A DNA stretch of 64,000 nt from JAEZKC01 sp046546375 (GCA_046546375.1 JBKGXV010000010.1:1-64000), one strand, 5' to 3'. Counted from the stretch's first letter, positions 44,522 to 53,102 are shown. A program made the numbers and translations. Notes: generated from the letters alone by a model not told the origin.

Positions 44522-45643
44522 TCAGAGTTTCATATAGTTTTTCGCCAAAGCGAACCGCTTTCCCTTGAGAGGAAGCGCATCGGCAGAACAGATTTTCCCC
44601 TCTCTTCGCAATCTGATGATACGCCGGGCAGTTTGCGGCCCTATCCCCGGAACCCGCAACAGAGCAGCCATATCGGCCCGGTTCACATCAACCGGAAAAA
44701 ATTGAGGATTGCTCTGAGCCCAGACAAGCTTGGGATCCCGGTCATAAAAAAGCCTCCCCTTACCGTCAAACTGTATATCCTCACCTGTGAAACCATAATT
44801 GCGCAGCAAAAAGTCCACCTGATACAACCGGTGCTCTCTAACAAACATCTCATCGGAACGGACAGGCTTGGCACTATGTTCACCCGGTATGTCCTCACTT
44901 CCCAGCCCGCGCTGATATGCGGAGAAATACACCCGGTTAAGATTGAGACGATCATAAAGACCCGCCGTGTACTTCACGATCTCCGCATCGGTTTCATCCG
45001 AAGCCCCGACTATGAACTGAGTGGACTGCTTCACCCGGGAGTATTTCATCCCCCGGGCAGTCTGCTGGGCGATACGCCGCATCGGGCCGATAATATCCTT
45101 TCTGAAATCCTTTTTTTGAGAAAGATGAGAGACATGCCTTTCTCCGGGAGCTTCGATATTAACGGAAACGGCATTGGAGAGAGACAACGCCTCATCCACC
45201 GCAGCATCAGATGCACCGGGGATGACCTTAAGGTGTATATATCCCCTGTAGCTATACTTTCTACGCAGAATAGCAGCTGTGGAATTAAGCAACTTCATGG
45301 TGTTGTCCGGTGTTCCCACAACCCCGCTGCTCAGAAATATCCCGAACACCTTCTTCAGCCGGACGTACTCCAAAAAAACAGAAGCCATTTCATCAGGATT
45401 CACTGTGCACCGGGGGACATCCATTGCATCTCTGTAAGGACAGTAACCACAGTCATTTGTGCACACATTGGACATCAGAGTCTTGAGCATGACGGAAAAG
45501 CCGCCGTTGGGAAGAGACACCGGATAAAACCAGGCACCGTCACTTCCCCTGACACGCCGGTCCTGGTCATTAGTCCCGCAGGCACATGAGAGATCGTAGC
45601 GGGATGCATCGGAGAGGAGTTTGAGTTTTTGGTGAATATCCAT
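44522..45643 (-). CDS. Putative DNA modification/repair radical SAM protein (TIGR03916-like)
   Basis: 373 residues. Opening KLKLLSDASRYDLSCAC and FSVMLKTLMSNVCTNDCGYCPYR carry a C-x3-C-x2-C cluster motif, followed by GIFLSSGVVGTPDNT. The C-terminus ends in a helix-hairpin-helix (DVNRADMAALLRVPGIGPQTARRIIRLRREGK) that probably contacts DNA. This matches the family normally paired with a TIGR03915/uracil-glycosylase-like partner; no such partner is adjacent here. 113 bp after lexA on the same strand. Confidence 0.85.
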   Translation of the reverse strand: MDIHQKLKLLSDASRYDLSCACGTNDQDRRVRGSDGAWFYPVSLPNGGFSVMLKTLMSNVCTNDCGYCPYRDAMDVPRCTVNPDEMASVFLEYVRLKKVFGIFLSSGVVGTPDNTMKLLNSTAAILRRKYSYRGYIHLKVIPGASDAAVDEALSLSNAVSVNIEAPGERHVSHLSQKKDFRKDIIGPMRRIAQQTARGMKYSRVKQSTQFIVGASDETDAEIVKYTAGLYDRLNLNRVYFSAYQRGLGSEDIPGEHSAKPVRSDEMFVREHRLYQVDFLLRNYGFTGEDIQFDGKGRLFYDRDPKLVWAQSNPQFFPVDVNRADMAALLRVPGIGPQTARRIIRLRREGKICSADALPLKGKRFALAKNYMKL

Positions 45644-45755
45644 TTCGAGACCCTGTTTGGAATAAAGAGAGGTAGCTGTTTTGAAGACGGGAAAAATCCG
45701 TTCCGGGACCTTTGCCCCGGATGATTTACGGGTATATCAGTAGATCACCTGTTAT

Positions 45756-46385
45756 TCAGTATTTTCTTATAACCCCCACCAGCTTGCCCAGAATCTGAAT
45801 ATCTCCCCCCTCCGGTACGACGATATCGCTGAAAGCAGGGTTCTCCGCACGAAGGATAATGCAGTCCGCCCTGCGCATGAAACGCTTCAGGGTAGCCTCT
45901 CCATCCATAAGAGCGACAATGACTTCCCCGTTTTCAGCCGTACACCTTTTGCGCACCACAACTATGTCGTTATCCAAAACACCTATTCCGGTCATGCTCT
46001 CACCCCGGATGCGCAAGGCAAACAGATCATCACCCCTGAAAACAGATTTATCCAGGGTCAGATACCCTTCCAGATTCTCCACTGCGGTGACGGGCTTGCC
46101 TGCTGCCACTGACCCCACCAGCGGTACTCCTTCGGGAATCTCCTCCTGCTGCTGCTCCCCAAAGAGATCTCCCAGTATTTCTATCCCCCGGGCCCTTCCT
46201 CCCAGTATGCGGATGTAACCCTTGCGCTCAATGAGCTTGAGATGCTGCCGGACATTGTTGGCACTGCGATACCCAAGTTCCTGAGCGATTTCCCGCACAG
46301 TGGGAGGGAAGCCGCACTCATTTCTGTATTCAACTATGAACCCCAGTACCCGGCTCTGCTCGGGTGTGAGAGGATTCTGCTGCAT
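45756..46385 (-). CDS. lexA: LexA, SOS repressor
   Basis: 209 residues. N-terminal winged helix (FPPTVREIAQELGYRSANNVRQHLKLIERKGYI), self-cleavage site A95-G96 (GSVAAGKPV), catalytic S130 (GESMTGIG) and K167 (ATLKRF). All functional residues are intact, so RecA-stimulated autocleavage is expected. First gene of the cluster leading to dnaE2. A strong cruciform lies 44 bp upstream. Confidence 0.97.
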   Translation of the reverse strand: MQQNPLTPEQSRVLGFIVEYRNECGFPPTVREIAQELGYRSANNVRQHLKLIERKGYIRILGGRARGIEILGDLFGEQQQEEIPEGVPLVGSVAAGKPVTAVENLEGYLTLDKSVFRGDDLFALRIRGESMTGIGVLDNDIVVVRKRCTAENGEVIVALMDGEATLKRFMRRADCIILRAENPAFSDIVVPEGGDIQILGKLVGVIRKY

Positions 46386-46428
46386 ATTGTCTGATCCTTA
46401 TCTGAGAAGAGAAAACAACTTGGATTCG

Positions 46429-46472
46429 CCCCGGAGGTGAACAACTGCTCCAGCAGTAACCCGCCTCCGGGG
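46429..46472. promoter_or_regulatory. Nested inverted repeat upstream of lexA (candidate operator)
   Basis: Outer arms CCCCGGAGG (46429-46437) and CCTCCGGGG (46464-46472); inner dyad ACTGCT-CC-AGCAGT (46444-46457). A symmetric 6/6 internal loop separates them. The inner dyad has the size of a LexA operator; the whole could equally be an RNA hairpin in the lexA leader. Confidence 0.45.
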
Positions 46473-46488
46473 GTAAATCGATACCAAT

Positions 46489-46701
46489 TCAGAATTTCCC
46501 GATTTTCCCCACAATCACCATGCGCCTCTGAGCTCCAGTCCCCACAAATCCGCCCTTCATGGAAATCTGCGCAGCTTTAATCGAAACCGGTTTCAATGTA
46601 CTTGCCGGAACAGTAGTTACACAGGTGGGCTCGAATGCAGTATCCTGCCCTTTTCTGAAAACGGACAACTCCGCCTGCCTGCCCGAAAGCCTGATTTTCA
46701 T
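46489..46701 (-). CDS. Small protein of unknown function upstream of lexA
   Basis: 70 residues (MKIRLSGRQAELSVFRKGQD...GKIGKF), basic, with a likely beta-rich fold. GGAGGACGG lies about 6 nt before the ATG, so it is probably expressed. No family recognised. Its stop lies 16 bp before the nested inverted repeat. Confidence 0.5.
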   Translation of the reverse strand: MKIRLSGRQAELSVFRKGQDTAFEPTCVTTVPASTLKPVSIKAAQISMKGGFVGTGAQRRMVIVGKIGKF

Positions 46702-46991
46702 AACCGTCCTCCACCGGAAAAATGTAATGCATATATCAGCATTTCTAATATACTGTCCAAATGAACAGTATGCAAGTTTTTTTTAACATACCGACTCAAC
46801 ATGCACTAAACCCGGAAGATCTTCACCGAAAGCACCTCCGGATGTACCCTCGCAATAAACTCTTGTAACGATGATACGGGAACATAATGCACATGGAGGA
46901 TTCTGTTCTGTGTGGATTGTGGATGGTATGAAAAAAAGAGGAGGCAAATCGCGTTTTTCCCCCCAAGGTGGCATACTGCCGGATCAGAAAT

Positions 46992-48158
46992 TCATTTCCG
47001 GGGTACCCTCTCCAGCACCGCCACACTCTCAACATGTTCCGTATGCGGAAACATATCAACCCCGCTCAGGCTCACCAGACGATAACCGGACAAAAGGCCC
47101 ACATCCCGCGCAAGCGTCCGCGGATTGCAGGAAACATACACAACCCTCTTTAAAGGAGAACTGTTCAGTGCAGAAACCACTTCCGCCTCCAGACCTTTCC
47201 GAGGTGGATCCACGACCACCACATCGAAACGTCCGGCAAAATCAGGTATCATCTCCGAAGCCCCTCCGGCATAGAAACGCACATTTCTGAGCCGGTTGTG
47301 TGAAGCTGATTCCCTGGCCACTTTGACCGAATGCCTGTTTTCCTCTATACCGCATACCCGCGAAGCCTTCTCTGACAGCCACAGAGTAATACTTCCCACA
47401 CCGCAGTACACATCAAGAACAGCTGCACCTTGAGGAATCCAGCGCCTGATCAGATCATAGAGCCGAGGTGTCTGGAAAGGATTGACCTGAAAAAAGGTGG
47501 ACATGCCCACCCTGAACTGAAAGGGACCAAGCATCTCCTTTAAAAACGGTCTTCCCCACCAGACTTCCTCCCGCTGCCCTAAAACCACATTCGTTCTGCG
47601 GGTGTTTATATTCTGGACCACCCCCACTACGCGTGAATCCCTGATGACTCCATTTATCCTATCCACAAGGGAACGGGCCAGGTTGCGACTGGAAGGTGGT
47701 CTGGGGCCGTTGGTCACAATACCGATCAGGATTTCTCCGGTTCCGGCACCCCTGCGCAGAAGTACATGGCGGAAATAACCTCTGCCGCTGCGCTCATCAT
47801 ACGCTCCAAACCCGGTAGTATGCGCCCAGTCACGAACAGCGTGAGCTGAAGCAGTAAGATCCCGGTCCTGAAGGAGACACTCCCTCTGATTCTCCACTTT
47901 ATGGGAATCGGAAACATAACAACCAAGTGTCAGCCTGCGGCCAGAACCTTTACCGCTGGAACCGAAGGGAAGCTGCACTTTGTGCCGGTAATGAACCGGC
48001 CGGGGACTGGGAACCACAGGCGGTACTGCAACCTCCCAATCAGAAAACAGCCTCTCAAGAGATGCTCTTTTCTTTTCCAGCTGCTCTTCATAAGGCACAT
48101 TCAATGCAGTGCATCCACCACAGACAGAAAAGTGAGTGCAGGTCAGTTTCTGGGTCAT
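46992..48158 (-). CDS. rlmD: 23S rRNA (uracil-5-)-methyltransferase
   Basis: 388 residues. Cysteines C7, C13 and C16 (CTHFSVCGGC) plus a later Cys bind the Fe-S cluster. VLDVYCGVGSITLWL is the SAM site, VVVDPPRKGLE the PP loop, and VYVSCNPRTLARD holds the catalytic cysteine. The N-terminal TRAM domain of RlmD is absent, so the RlmD assignment over RlmC-like is tentative. Methylates U in 23S rRNA. Confidence 0.88.
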   Translation of the reverse strand: MTQKLTCTHFSVCGGCTALNVPYEEQLEKKRASLERLFSDWEVAVPPVVPSPRPVHYRHKVQLPFGSSGKGSGRRLTLGCYVSDSHKVENQRECLLQDRDLTASAHAVRDWAHTTGFGAYDERSGRGYFRHVLLRRGAGTGEILIGIVTNGPRPPSSRNLARSLVDRINGVIRDSRVVGVVQNINTRRTNVVLGQREEVWWGRPFLKEMLGPFQFRVGMSTFFQVNPFQTPRLYDLIRRWIPQGAAVLDVYCGVGSITLWLSEKASRVCGIEENRHSVKVARESASHNRLRNVRFYAGGASEMIPDFAGRFDVVVVDPPRKGLEAEVVSALNSSPLKRVVYVSCNPRTLARDVGLLSGYRLVSLSGVDMFPHTEHVESVAVLERVPRK

Positions 48159-48479
48159 GAGGTTCTTTCAGAGGATAATAATAAGTTAATATAGTACCTC
48201 AATACGATATCAGCAATACGTTTCTGATCAGAAGTCATTTGCAGAAAGTCTTTTGAGAATAGTCATGTGTTTTCTGTGGTAAACAGCTGTATTCTCCCGG
48301 TTTAAACGGATTACAGAAAAGGCATAACTATTGAGGTCTTTATCAGTCATTACCCTTAATTTTCCTGGGGGGGGTAGTTTTGTGCACCAGCATTCTACCG
48401 ACCTGAGGAAACGGTGCTTTTTCGGAAAACGGAAAGTGCTGCGACATAGATATTCCAAAAGAGAAAGCCGGGGTCAAAT
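48159..48479. other. Divergent intergenic region
   Basis: 321 bp between rlmD (-) and the asparagine-synthase-like gene (+). It contains a run of eight G (48367-48374) and scattered AT-rich blocks. No gene or convincing promoter was found. Confidence 0.5.
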
Positions 48480-50081
48480 ATGGATATTTCAGGCCTTTTG
48501 AATACATATCTCTACAGCCCTGAAGCCTGGAGTGTATATGATTCAGAACCACAGTTCCAAAACGAAGTCACCTACCGATTCCGTCGGCAGTTTCTTGTTG
48601 GTCCCAGACCCGCCGATCAGTATCAGAGCTGGACACACCTGAAGGTGCGTTCGGATCTGCACATAACCGCTCACCCGGATCTGCCGCTGAACAGCACCCG
48701 AAGAGACAACCGTACCCTGGTTATCATCGGTTATGCCCTGGACCCGTATCATCCTGAGCGTAACGATTTGGAAATCGCCCGGGATCTGATTGAACATTCC
48801 ACGGATGCCGCAAGCCTGTCTGAAAATGCCCGCAGTCTGTCCGGAAGATTCGTGCTTCTTCTGGAAACTCCTGAAAACAGCATCCTTCTACCCGATCCGG
48901 GTGCTCTCAGACAGATATTTTTCACCCAGGGAGGAGAAGAATTGTGGGCCGGATCAAGCTCCGCTCTTATATCCACAGTTACAAACTGCCCGGTCTGGGA
49001 GGAACTGATCGGGGATATGAACAGAACACCACTGTTCAAAACAGCTGATTTCTGGCTTCCGGGTTCACTCACCTATTTCAGAAACGTTCGCCATCTGCAG
49101 CCCAATCACTATCTTGATCTTTCTGAAGGAAGGACCCGGCGGTTCTGGCCACAACAGAGCCTCAAACCCCTGTCTCTTTCCGAACAGAGGGAACAAGCGG
49201 CTCTGCTGCTCAGAGGAATCTTCGATGCGGCTGTCAGACGTTTCCCTCTGGCCATGGGGCTTTCCTCGGGACTGGACAGCAGGATGCTTCTGGCGGCGAG
49301 CCGGTATTACAGCAGCGAACTGGAATATTTCACCATGGTTTCCGAGCATAGCCGCTCATCTCACTACGATGCCGCTGCCGCATCGGAGCTGCTCGAACAG
49401 CTCAGAATCCCCCACAGAGTCATTGCTCTGCCCCGCACAGTCCCCGAAAAGTACAGCAGTTTCCTTGAACAAAGCATCCACATGCACAGACCGGTGAAAG
49501 CACTCAATTCATATGCTCTTTTCAGAAACCTTTCACTCGACGAAAACAACACGGCTGTGGTGTGGGGAAATTTGGCCGAAATCACCAAAAGGGACCGCTC
49601 CAGATGGCCGGAGGTGCACCAGATGCTTCTTTCACCCGGATATCTTTCCCTCATGGCCCTCATGAACGGAAGCACTCGGGCAAAGGAGGAATTCAGTGCA
49701 TGGCTCAAGGAAGCAAAACGTTGCTGCAGGCACAATGTATGTACTCTTGATCTGCTTCACTGGGAACACCGGGTAGGCAGCTGGGCTGCGGGAAGTCTGA
49801 GTGAATACGATACGGCGTTTGAAAGCCTCTGTCCCTACAACTGCCGGGAGTATCTGGAGCTGTTTCTCAGAGTACCTTTCCGTTTCCGTACCAAACCGCA
49901 CTACAGAGCCCATACGGAGCTGATCCGTCAATTGTGGCCGGAGACACTCAAAATGCCCATCGGGGAGCCCAAAGAGGGAATTTCAGGCACAGCAATTGAT
50001 CTGATGTATAAAAGCGGCACATACGATTATCTTAAATTCTGCTACATTCAGACGGTACGGCGCATTCGTAAAAGTGCATGA
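48480..50081 (+). CDS. Asparagine synthase-like ATP-pyrophosphatase protein
   Basis: 533 residues. The C-terminal synthase domain carries the PP-loop LSSGLDSRMLLAA and a conserved GNLAEITKRD-type segment. The N-terminal part keeps a glutaminase-like fold (GRFVLLLETPENSILLPDPGALRQIFF...LWAGSSSALIS) but lacks the nucleophilic Cys2. It therefore probably uses free ammonia or an internal amine, as beta-lactam synthetase-like proteins do, or makes a modified product. No biosynthetic partner is adjacent; the gene overlaps the murI open frame by 4 bp. Confidence 0.75.
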   Translation: MDISGLLNTYLYSPEAWSVYDSEPQFQNEVTYRFRRQFLVGPRPADQYQSWTHLKVRSDLHITAHPDLPLNSTRRDNRTLVIIGYALDPYHPERNDLEIARDLIEHSTDAASLSENARSLSGRFVLLLETPENSILLPDPGALRQIFFTQGGEELWAGSSSALISTVTNCPVWEELIGDMNRTPLFKTADFWLPGSLTYFRNVRHLQPNHYLDLSEGRTRRFWPQQSLKPLSLSEQREQAALLLRGIFDAAVRRFPLAMGLSSGLDSRMLLAASRYYSSELEYFTMVSEHSRSSHYDAAAASELLEQLRIPHRVIALPRTVPEKYSSFLEQSIHMHRPVKALNSYALFRNLSLDENNTAVVWGNLAEITKRDRSRWPEVHQMLLSPGYLSLMALMNGSTRAKEEFSAWLKEAKRCCRHNVCTLDLLHWEHRVGSWAAGSLSEYDTAFESLCPYNCREYLELFLRVPFRFRTKPHYRAHTELIRQLWPETLKMPIGEPKEGISGTAIDLMYKSGTYDYLKFCYIQTVRRIRKSA

Positions 50082-50104
50082 TACAAAAGCTTAGGGGGAT
50101 ATTC

Positions 50105-50920
50105 ATGATTGATTCGAAAACTCAGCTGCCTGTAGGCGTTTTTGATTCGGGAATCGGCGGACTCACCATTGCGCGCAGCATATGCAAACTTCTGCCGCAT
50201 GAGGACATACTCTATTTCGGTGATACGGCCAGACTCCCCTACGGTTCCAAATCACGGAGCACCATAATCCGGTTCTCCATAGAGAATGCGGTGTTTTTGA
50301 GCATGAGGGGTGTGAAGGTGATTGTTGTGGCCTGCAACACGGTTTCCGCGGTAAGCCTGGATGCGCTGAGGAGTTTTATCTGCATACCGGTACTGGGAGT
50401 GGTGGAAAGCGGTGCTCTGGGGGCGGTACGCGCCAGCAAAACAAAGCGTATCGGAGTAATAGGCACCAAAACCACCGTTGCCGCCAAGGCATACAGCAAA
50501 GCGATTCACAGCCTGGAGCCGGATGCGGAGGTTTTCGAAATAGCAACACCTCTTCTGGTACATCTTGTGGAGGAAAACTGGATTGAAAGGGAAATCACCC
50601 TCAAAATCCTCAAGGAATATCTTGCTCCTCTTTTCAGAAACGATATAGACACGCTGGTGCTCGGGTGTACCCACTATCCGTTTCTTGCCTCCCGCATACA
50701 CGAGATCGCCGGAGATGTCAAACTGGTGGATGCGGGAGAGGAGACAGCCACTCTGGTACTCAATACTCTCAGAGTCAACAGTATAGTACACGAAAGGCAG
50801 ACTCAGGGAAAAATGAAGGTGTTTCTCAGTGATGCTCATCCCGATTTCTCCTCCTGGGCCAACAATCTTCTTGGAATGGAGATCGTCCCTGAAATTTCCC
50901 ATTCCCACAATTTCAGCTGA
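50105..50920 (+). CDS. murI: Glutamate racemase
   Basis: 271 residues from ATG 50105, where GGGGGAT provides the ribosome site; an upstream in-frame ATG at 50078 precedes that site. D14-S15 (VFDSGIGG), C77 (VVACNTVSA) and the second catalytic Cys (LVLGCTHYPFL) are all present. Makes D-glutamate for peptidoglycan. Confidence 0.96.
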   Translation: MIDSKTQLPVGVFDSGIGGLTIARSICKLLPHEDILYFGDTARLPYGSKSRSTIIRFSIENAVFLSMRGVKVIVVACNTVSAVSLDALRSFICIPVLGVVESGALGAVRASKTKRIGVIGTKTTVAAKAYSKAIHSLEPDAEVFEIATPLLVHLVEENWIEREITLKILKEYLAPLFRNDIDTLVLGCTHYPFLASRIHEIAGDVKLVDAGEETATLVLNTLRVNSIVHERQTQGKMKVFLSDAHPDFSSWANNLLGMEIVPEISHSHNFS

Positions 50921-50963
50921 AGCTTCACTTTGAAATTTTCAGCATGGCTGCGCTGTTTTTTTT

Positions 50964-51005
50964 CCTGAGGTGATTTCATGATATATTCATAATTCACCTC
51001 CGGGG
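50964..51005. repeat. GAGGTGA/TCACCTC stem-loop element, copy 2
   Basis: CCTGAGGTGATTT pairs with AATTCACCTCCGG around a variable AT-rich centre. It shares TTCACCTCCGGGGCG with the arm upstream of lexA and resembles the element at 36103-36148. CCGGGG and CCCCGG at 51000-51022 can form a further stem. Confidence 0.45.
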
Positions 51006-51059
51006 CGGAGAACACACCCCGGCAAGCACGATATATTTTGGTATTAGATAAGTTTTACA

Positions 51060-52289
51060 ATGAGCGCACAGTACATGAATACAGTTTATTTCGCCAAACA
51101 TATATACACAGACAGCGGAGAGATACTGCACAACGGCGCTGTTTCTGTCTGCAACGGACGCATTTTCGATGTGGCCCCCCGCAGCAAGCTGAAAAGATGC
51201 AGAGATGAACGCTTGGTGAATCTGGGGGATATGCTTCTGCTTCCCGGGTTCATAAACATGCATACTCATCTGGAAGAGGGAGCTGTCAGGGGTTTTGAAA
51301 AGAGCGCCGAAGAGACCTTCGCATCCTGGTCCAACAAGAAATACTCCCGCATGCGTCATCTCACCCCAGAACAGCTTGAACAGGGAATCCGTCTCTGCGC
51401 ACGGGATCAGCTGGCCCAGGGAACCACCACCGTGGTGGACAGTTCTCGAACGGGCCTTTCGGCCACCGTGCTCAAGAACGAAGCGATCCGGACCTTCACC
51501 ATTAAAGAGATTGCCAATGAAGGTCAGCAGATGAGGGGGTTCAAGTGGGTCAGAGAACAGATCGATAAAGACCAATCAAGCTGCGGTATCGGACCTCATG
51601 CCCTTTTCTCCCTCTCACCCGTTCATCAGCGCAAAATCATAGAATTCACCTATGAAAATCACTGTGTCTGGGCCACTCATATTGCCGAAAGCGCCGAAGA
51701 GCTTCAGGCATTTTCAGAGCAGAGCGGTGATCTGTATTTCCACCTTACTCGAAAAAAAGCATGGCCTTACGGAGAAACGAAGCTTGGCCCCATGCATTAC
51801 GCAATCACGGAAAACCTGATACCCGCAAACGGTATTCTGTTTCACTGCAACTATGTGAACGGCCATGAACTAACCCTGCTTGCAGCGAAAAGAGTATCGA
51901 TAGTTCTCTGTTCCAGGTACGGCAGAATGCTCGGTCACAAAAGTTTTCCGGTGGACGTGGCCCGCAACCGGGGGGTTCAGCTCTGCCTGGGTACGGAGGG
52001 TTCCATGCCGGCCGGGGAAATGAGTCTGTTTGATGAGCTTTTTGATCTGAAAATGGCCTATCCGCATATCAGCGCATCGGAAATGATCCGCTGGGTAACG
52101 AAAAATCCTGCGGCTGCACTCAAGTTGAGTGATCAACTGGGAAGCATAAGTCCGGGAAAACACGCCGATCTGATCGGCGTGCGTTTTCCCTACAATCCGG
52201 GAGAGAATATTCTGGAGTCGATGTTTGAAACCGACCCGGAGATTGCATTTGTTCTTATCGGGGGAGAGGAGATAATAACCGACTGCTGA
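51060..52289 (+). CDS. Amidohydrolase / deaminase (TRZ/ATZ-like)
   Basis: 409 residues. Metal ligands HTH at 68-70 (GFINMHTHLEEG), H of ATHIAESAEE, H of FHCNYVNGHEL. The usual LGTDS metal Asp is replaced by Glu (CLGTEGSMPAG, E313). Ends with the typical NPAAALKLSDQLGSISPGKHADLIGV. Could be an aminodeoxyfutalosine or adenosine-type deaminase; substrate not assignable. No strong ribosome site, so ATG 51075 is possible. The Asp-to-Glu change is unusual and may alter metal use. Confidence 0.8.
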   Translation: MSAQYMNTVYFAKHIYTDSGEILHNGAVSVCNGRIFDVAPRSKLKRCRDERLVNLGDMLLLPGFINMHTHLEEGAVRGFEKSAEETFASWSNKKYSRMRHLTPEQLEQGIRLCARDQLAQGTTTVVDSSRTGLSATVLKNEAIRTFTIKEIANEGQQMRGFKWVREQIDKDQSSCGIGPHALFSLSPVHQRKIIEFTYENHCVWATHIAESAEELQAFSEQSGDLYFHLTRKKAWPYGETKLGPMHYAITENLIPANGILFHCNYVNGHELTLLAAKRVSIVLCSRYGRMLGHKSFPVDVARNRGVQLCLGTEGSMPAGEMSLFDELFDLKMAYPHISASEMIRWVTKNPAAALKLSDQLGSISPGKHADLIGVRFPYNPGENILESMFETDPEIAFVLIGGEEIITDC

Positions 52290-52290
52290 A

Positions 52291-52572
52291 TCAGTCGATT
52301 ATGGTGGCTGCAAGACTGTCGACGACCCGCTCCACAGTGGAGGTGGGAGACAGATTCCTCCTTTTGAGAATCCGGTGGCAGCGCTGTCTGAATCTGGGAT
52401 TGCGCAGCTTGGAAACGTGCCCTTTCACGATAGCGGCTTCCTCGGAGAGAGAATTCATTTTCAGCGCTTCCAGAGCCTGTTCCAGATTATCGGCTACCGA
52501 GTCCAATTCAGAGTCCAGTCCCTCATATGAGACCGGTTCAGTAAGATATTTTGTAAGATACTGATTATTCAT
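52291..52572 (-). CDS. Hypothetical helical protein
   Basis: 93 residues, no family recognised. Acidic helical N-terminus (EGLDSELDSVADNLEQALEALKMNSLSEEAAIVKGHV) then a basic segment (RFRQRCHRILKRRN). Stop lies 1 bp from the amidohydrolase stop, convergent. No clear ribosome site, so coding status is moderate. Confidence 0.5.
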   Translation of the reverse strand: MNNQYLTKYLTEPVSYEGLDSELDSVADNLEQALEALKMNSLSEEAAIVKGHVSKLRNPRFRQRCHRILKRRNLSPTSTVERVVDSLAATIID

Positions 52573-52751
52573 TGTTTATTAAGAAAACCTTTCCTGATGC
52601 AGAAAGTGGAACAGAAGATGCTTGTTTTGAAAGCTGCTTCGTACTCTCCTTATATCAGTGTACGTTTTGGAGAGTTAAATATTTACCCCGTCTTGAAGCG
52701 GCATCATCTTTGTGACAATCGTTTAGAGTATATCAACGGAAAGGAGTGGAC

Positions 52752-53102
52752 ATGGGCAGAAAAGGAACTGATCAGTCGTTGGTGGGACATTCATTCAGTT
52801 ACGCAGATCTCGTGAACTATCAGGATGGAGCGGTGGTGAGCAGAACGGTGATCGATTATGATGCGGGTACTGTCACGGTTTTTGCTTTCGATGAACACCA
52901 GAGTCTCTCCGAACACACAGCCCCCTTCGATGCGCTTGTGGAAGTGATTGACGGTGAAGCGAATATAACAATAAAAGGGGCAGAGCATGTGGTGAAGACG
53001 GGAGAGCAGATTATCATGCCGGCTTCGGTGCCTCATGCGGTTTTCGCACCCAAGCGGTTTAAAATGGTGCTGGTGATGATCAGAGCCGCCACAAAGGAAT
53101 AG
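52752..53102 (+). CDS. Cupin-domain protein
   Basis: 116 residues. A single double-stranded beta-helix: EHTAPFDALVEVIDGEANITIKG and GEQIIMPASVPHAVFA carry the two cupin motifs with metal-binding histidines. AAGGAG is 5 nt before ATG 52752. Function not assignable; it precedes the flavodiiron gene by 78 bp on the same strand. An apparent ORF at 52597-52815 in another frame is not supported. Confidence 0.82.
   Translation: MGRKGTDQSLVGHSFSYADLVNYQDGAVVSRTVIDYDAGTVTVFAFDEHQSLSEHTAPFDALVEVIDGEANITIKGAEHVVKTGEQIIMPASVPHAVFAPKRFKMVLVMIRAATKE

Noticed and set aside
45644..45755. Terminator between lexA and the radical SAM gene
   Set aside because: Short CCGGG/CCCGG and ACGG/CCGT stems exist but with only a T5 inside one loop; too weak to call, and it would disrupt an otherwise plausible operon.
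46429..46472. tRNA gene upstream of lexA
   Set aside because: The GC-rich arms form a simple cruciform; there is no D-arm, anticodon loop or T-loop pattern.
36787..48479. Fibrobacter-type LexA boxes (TGC-N-C-N4-GTGCA) in the lexA-dnaE2 region
   Set aside because: Checked the TGCAC/GTGCA words in the gaps and found no 14-bp match.
52597..52815. Small plus-strand ORF before the cupin gene
   Set aside because: No ribosome site or domain, and it overlaps the cupin gene in another frame.
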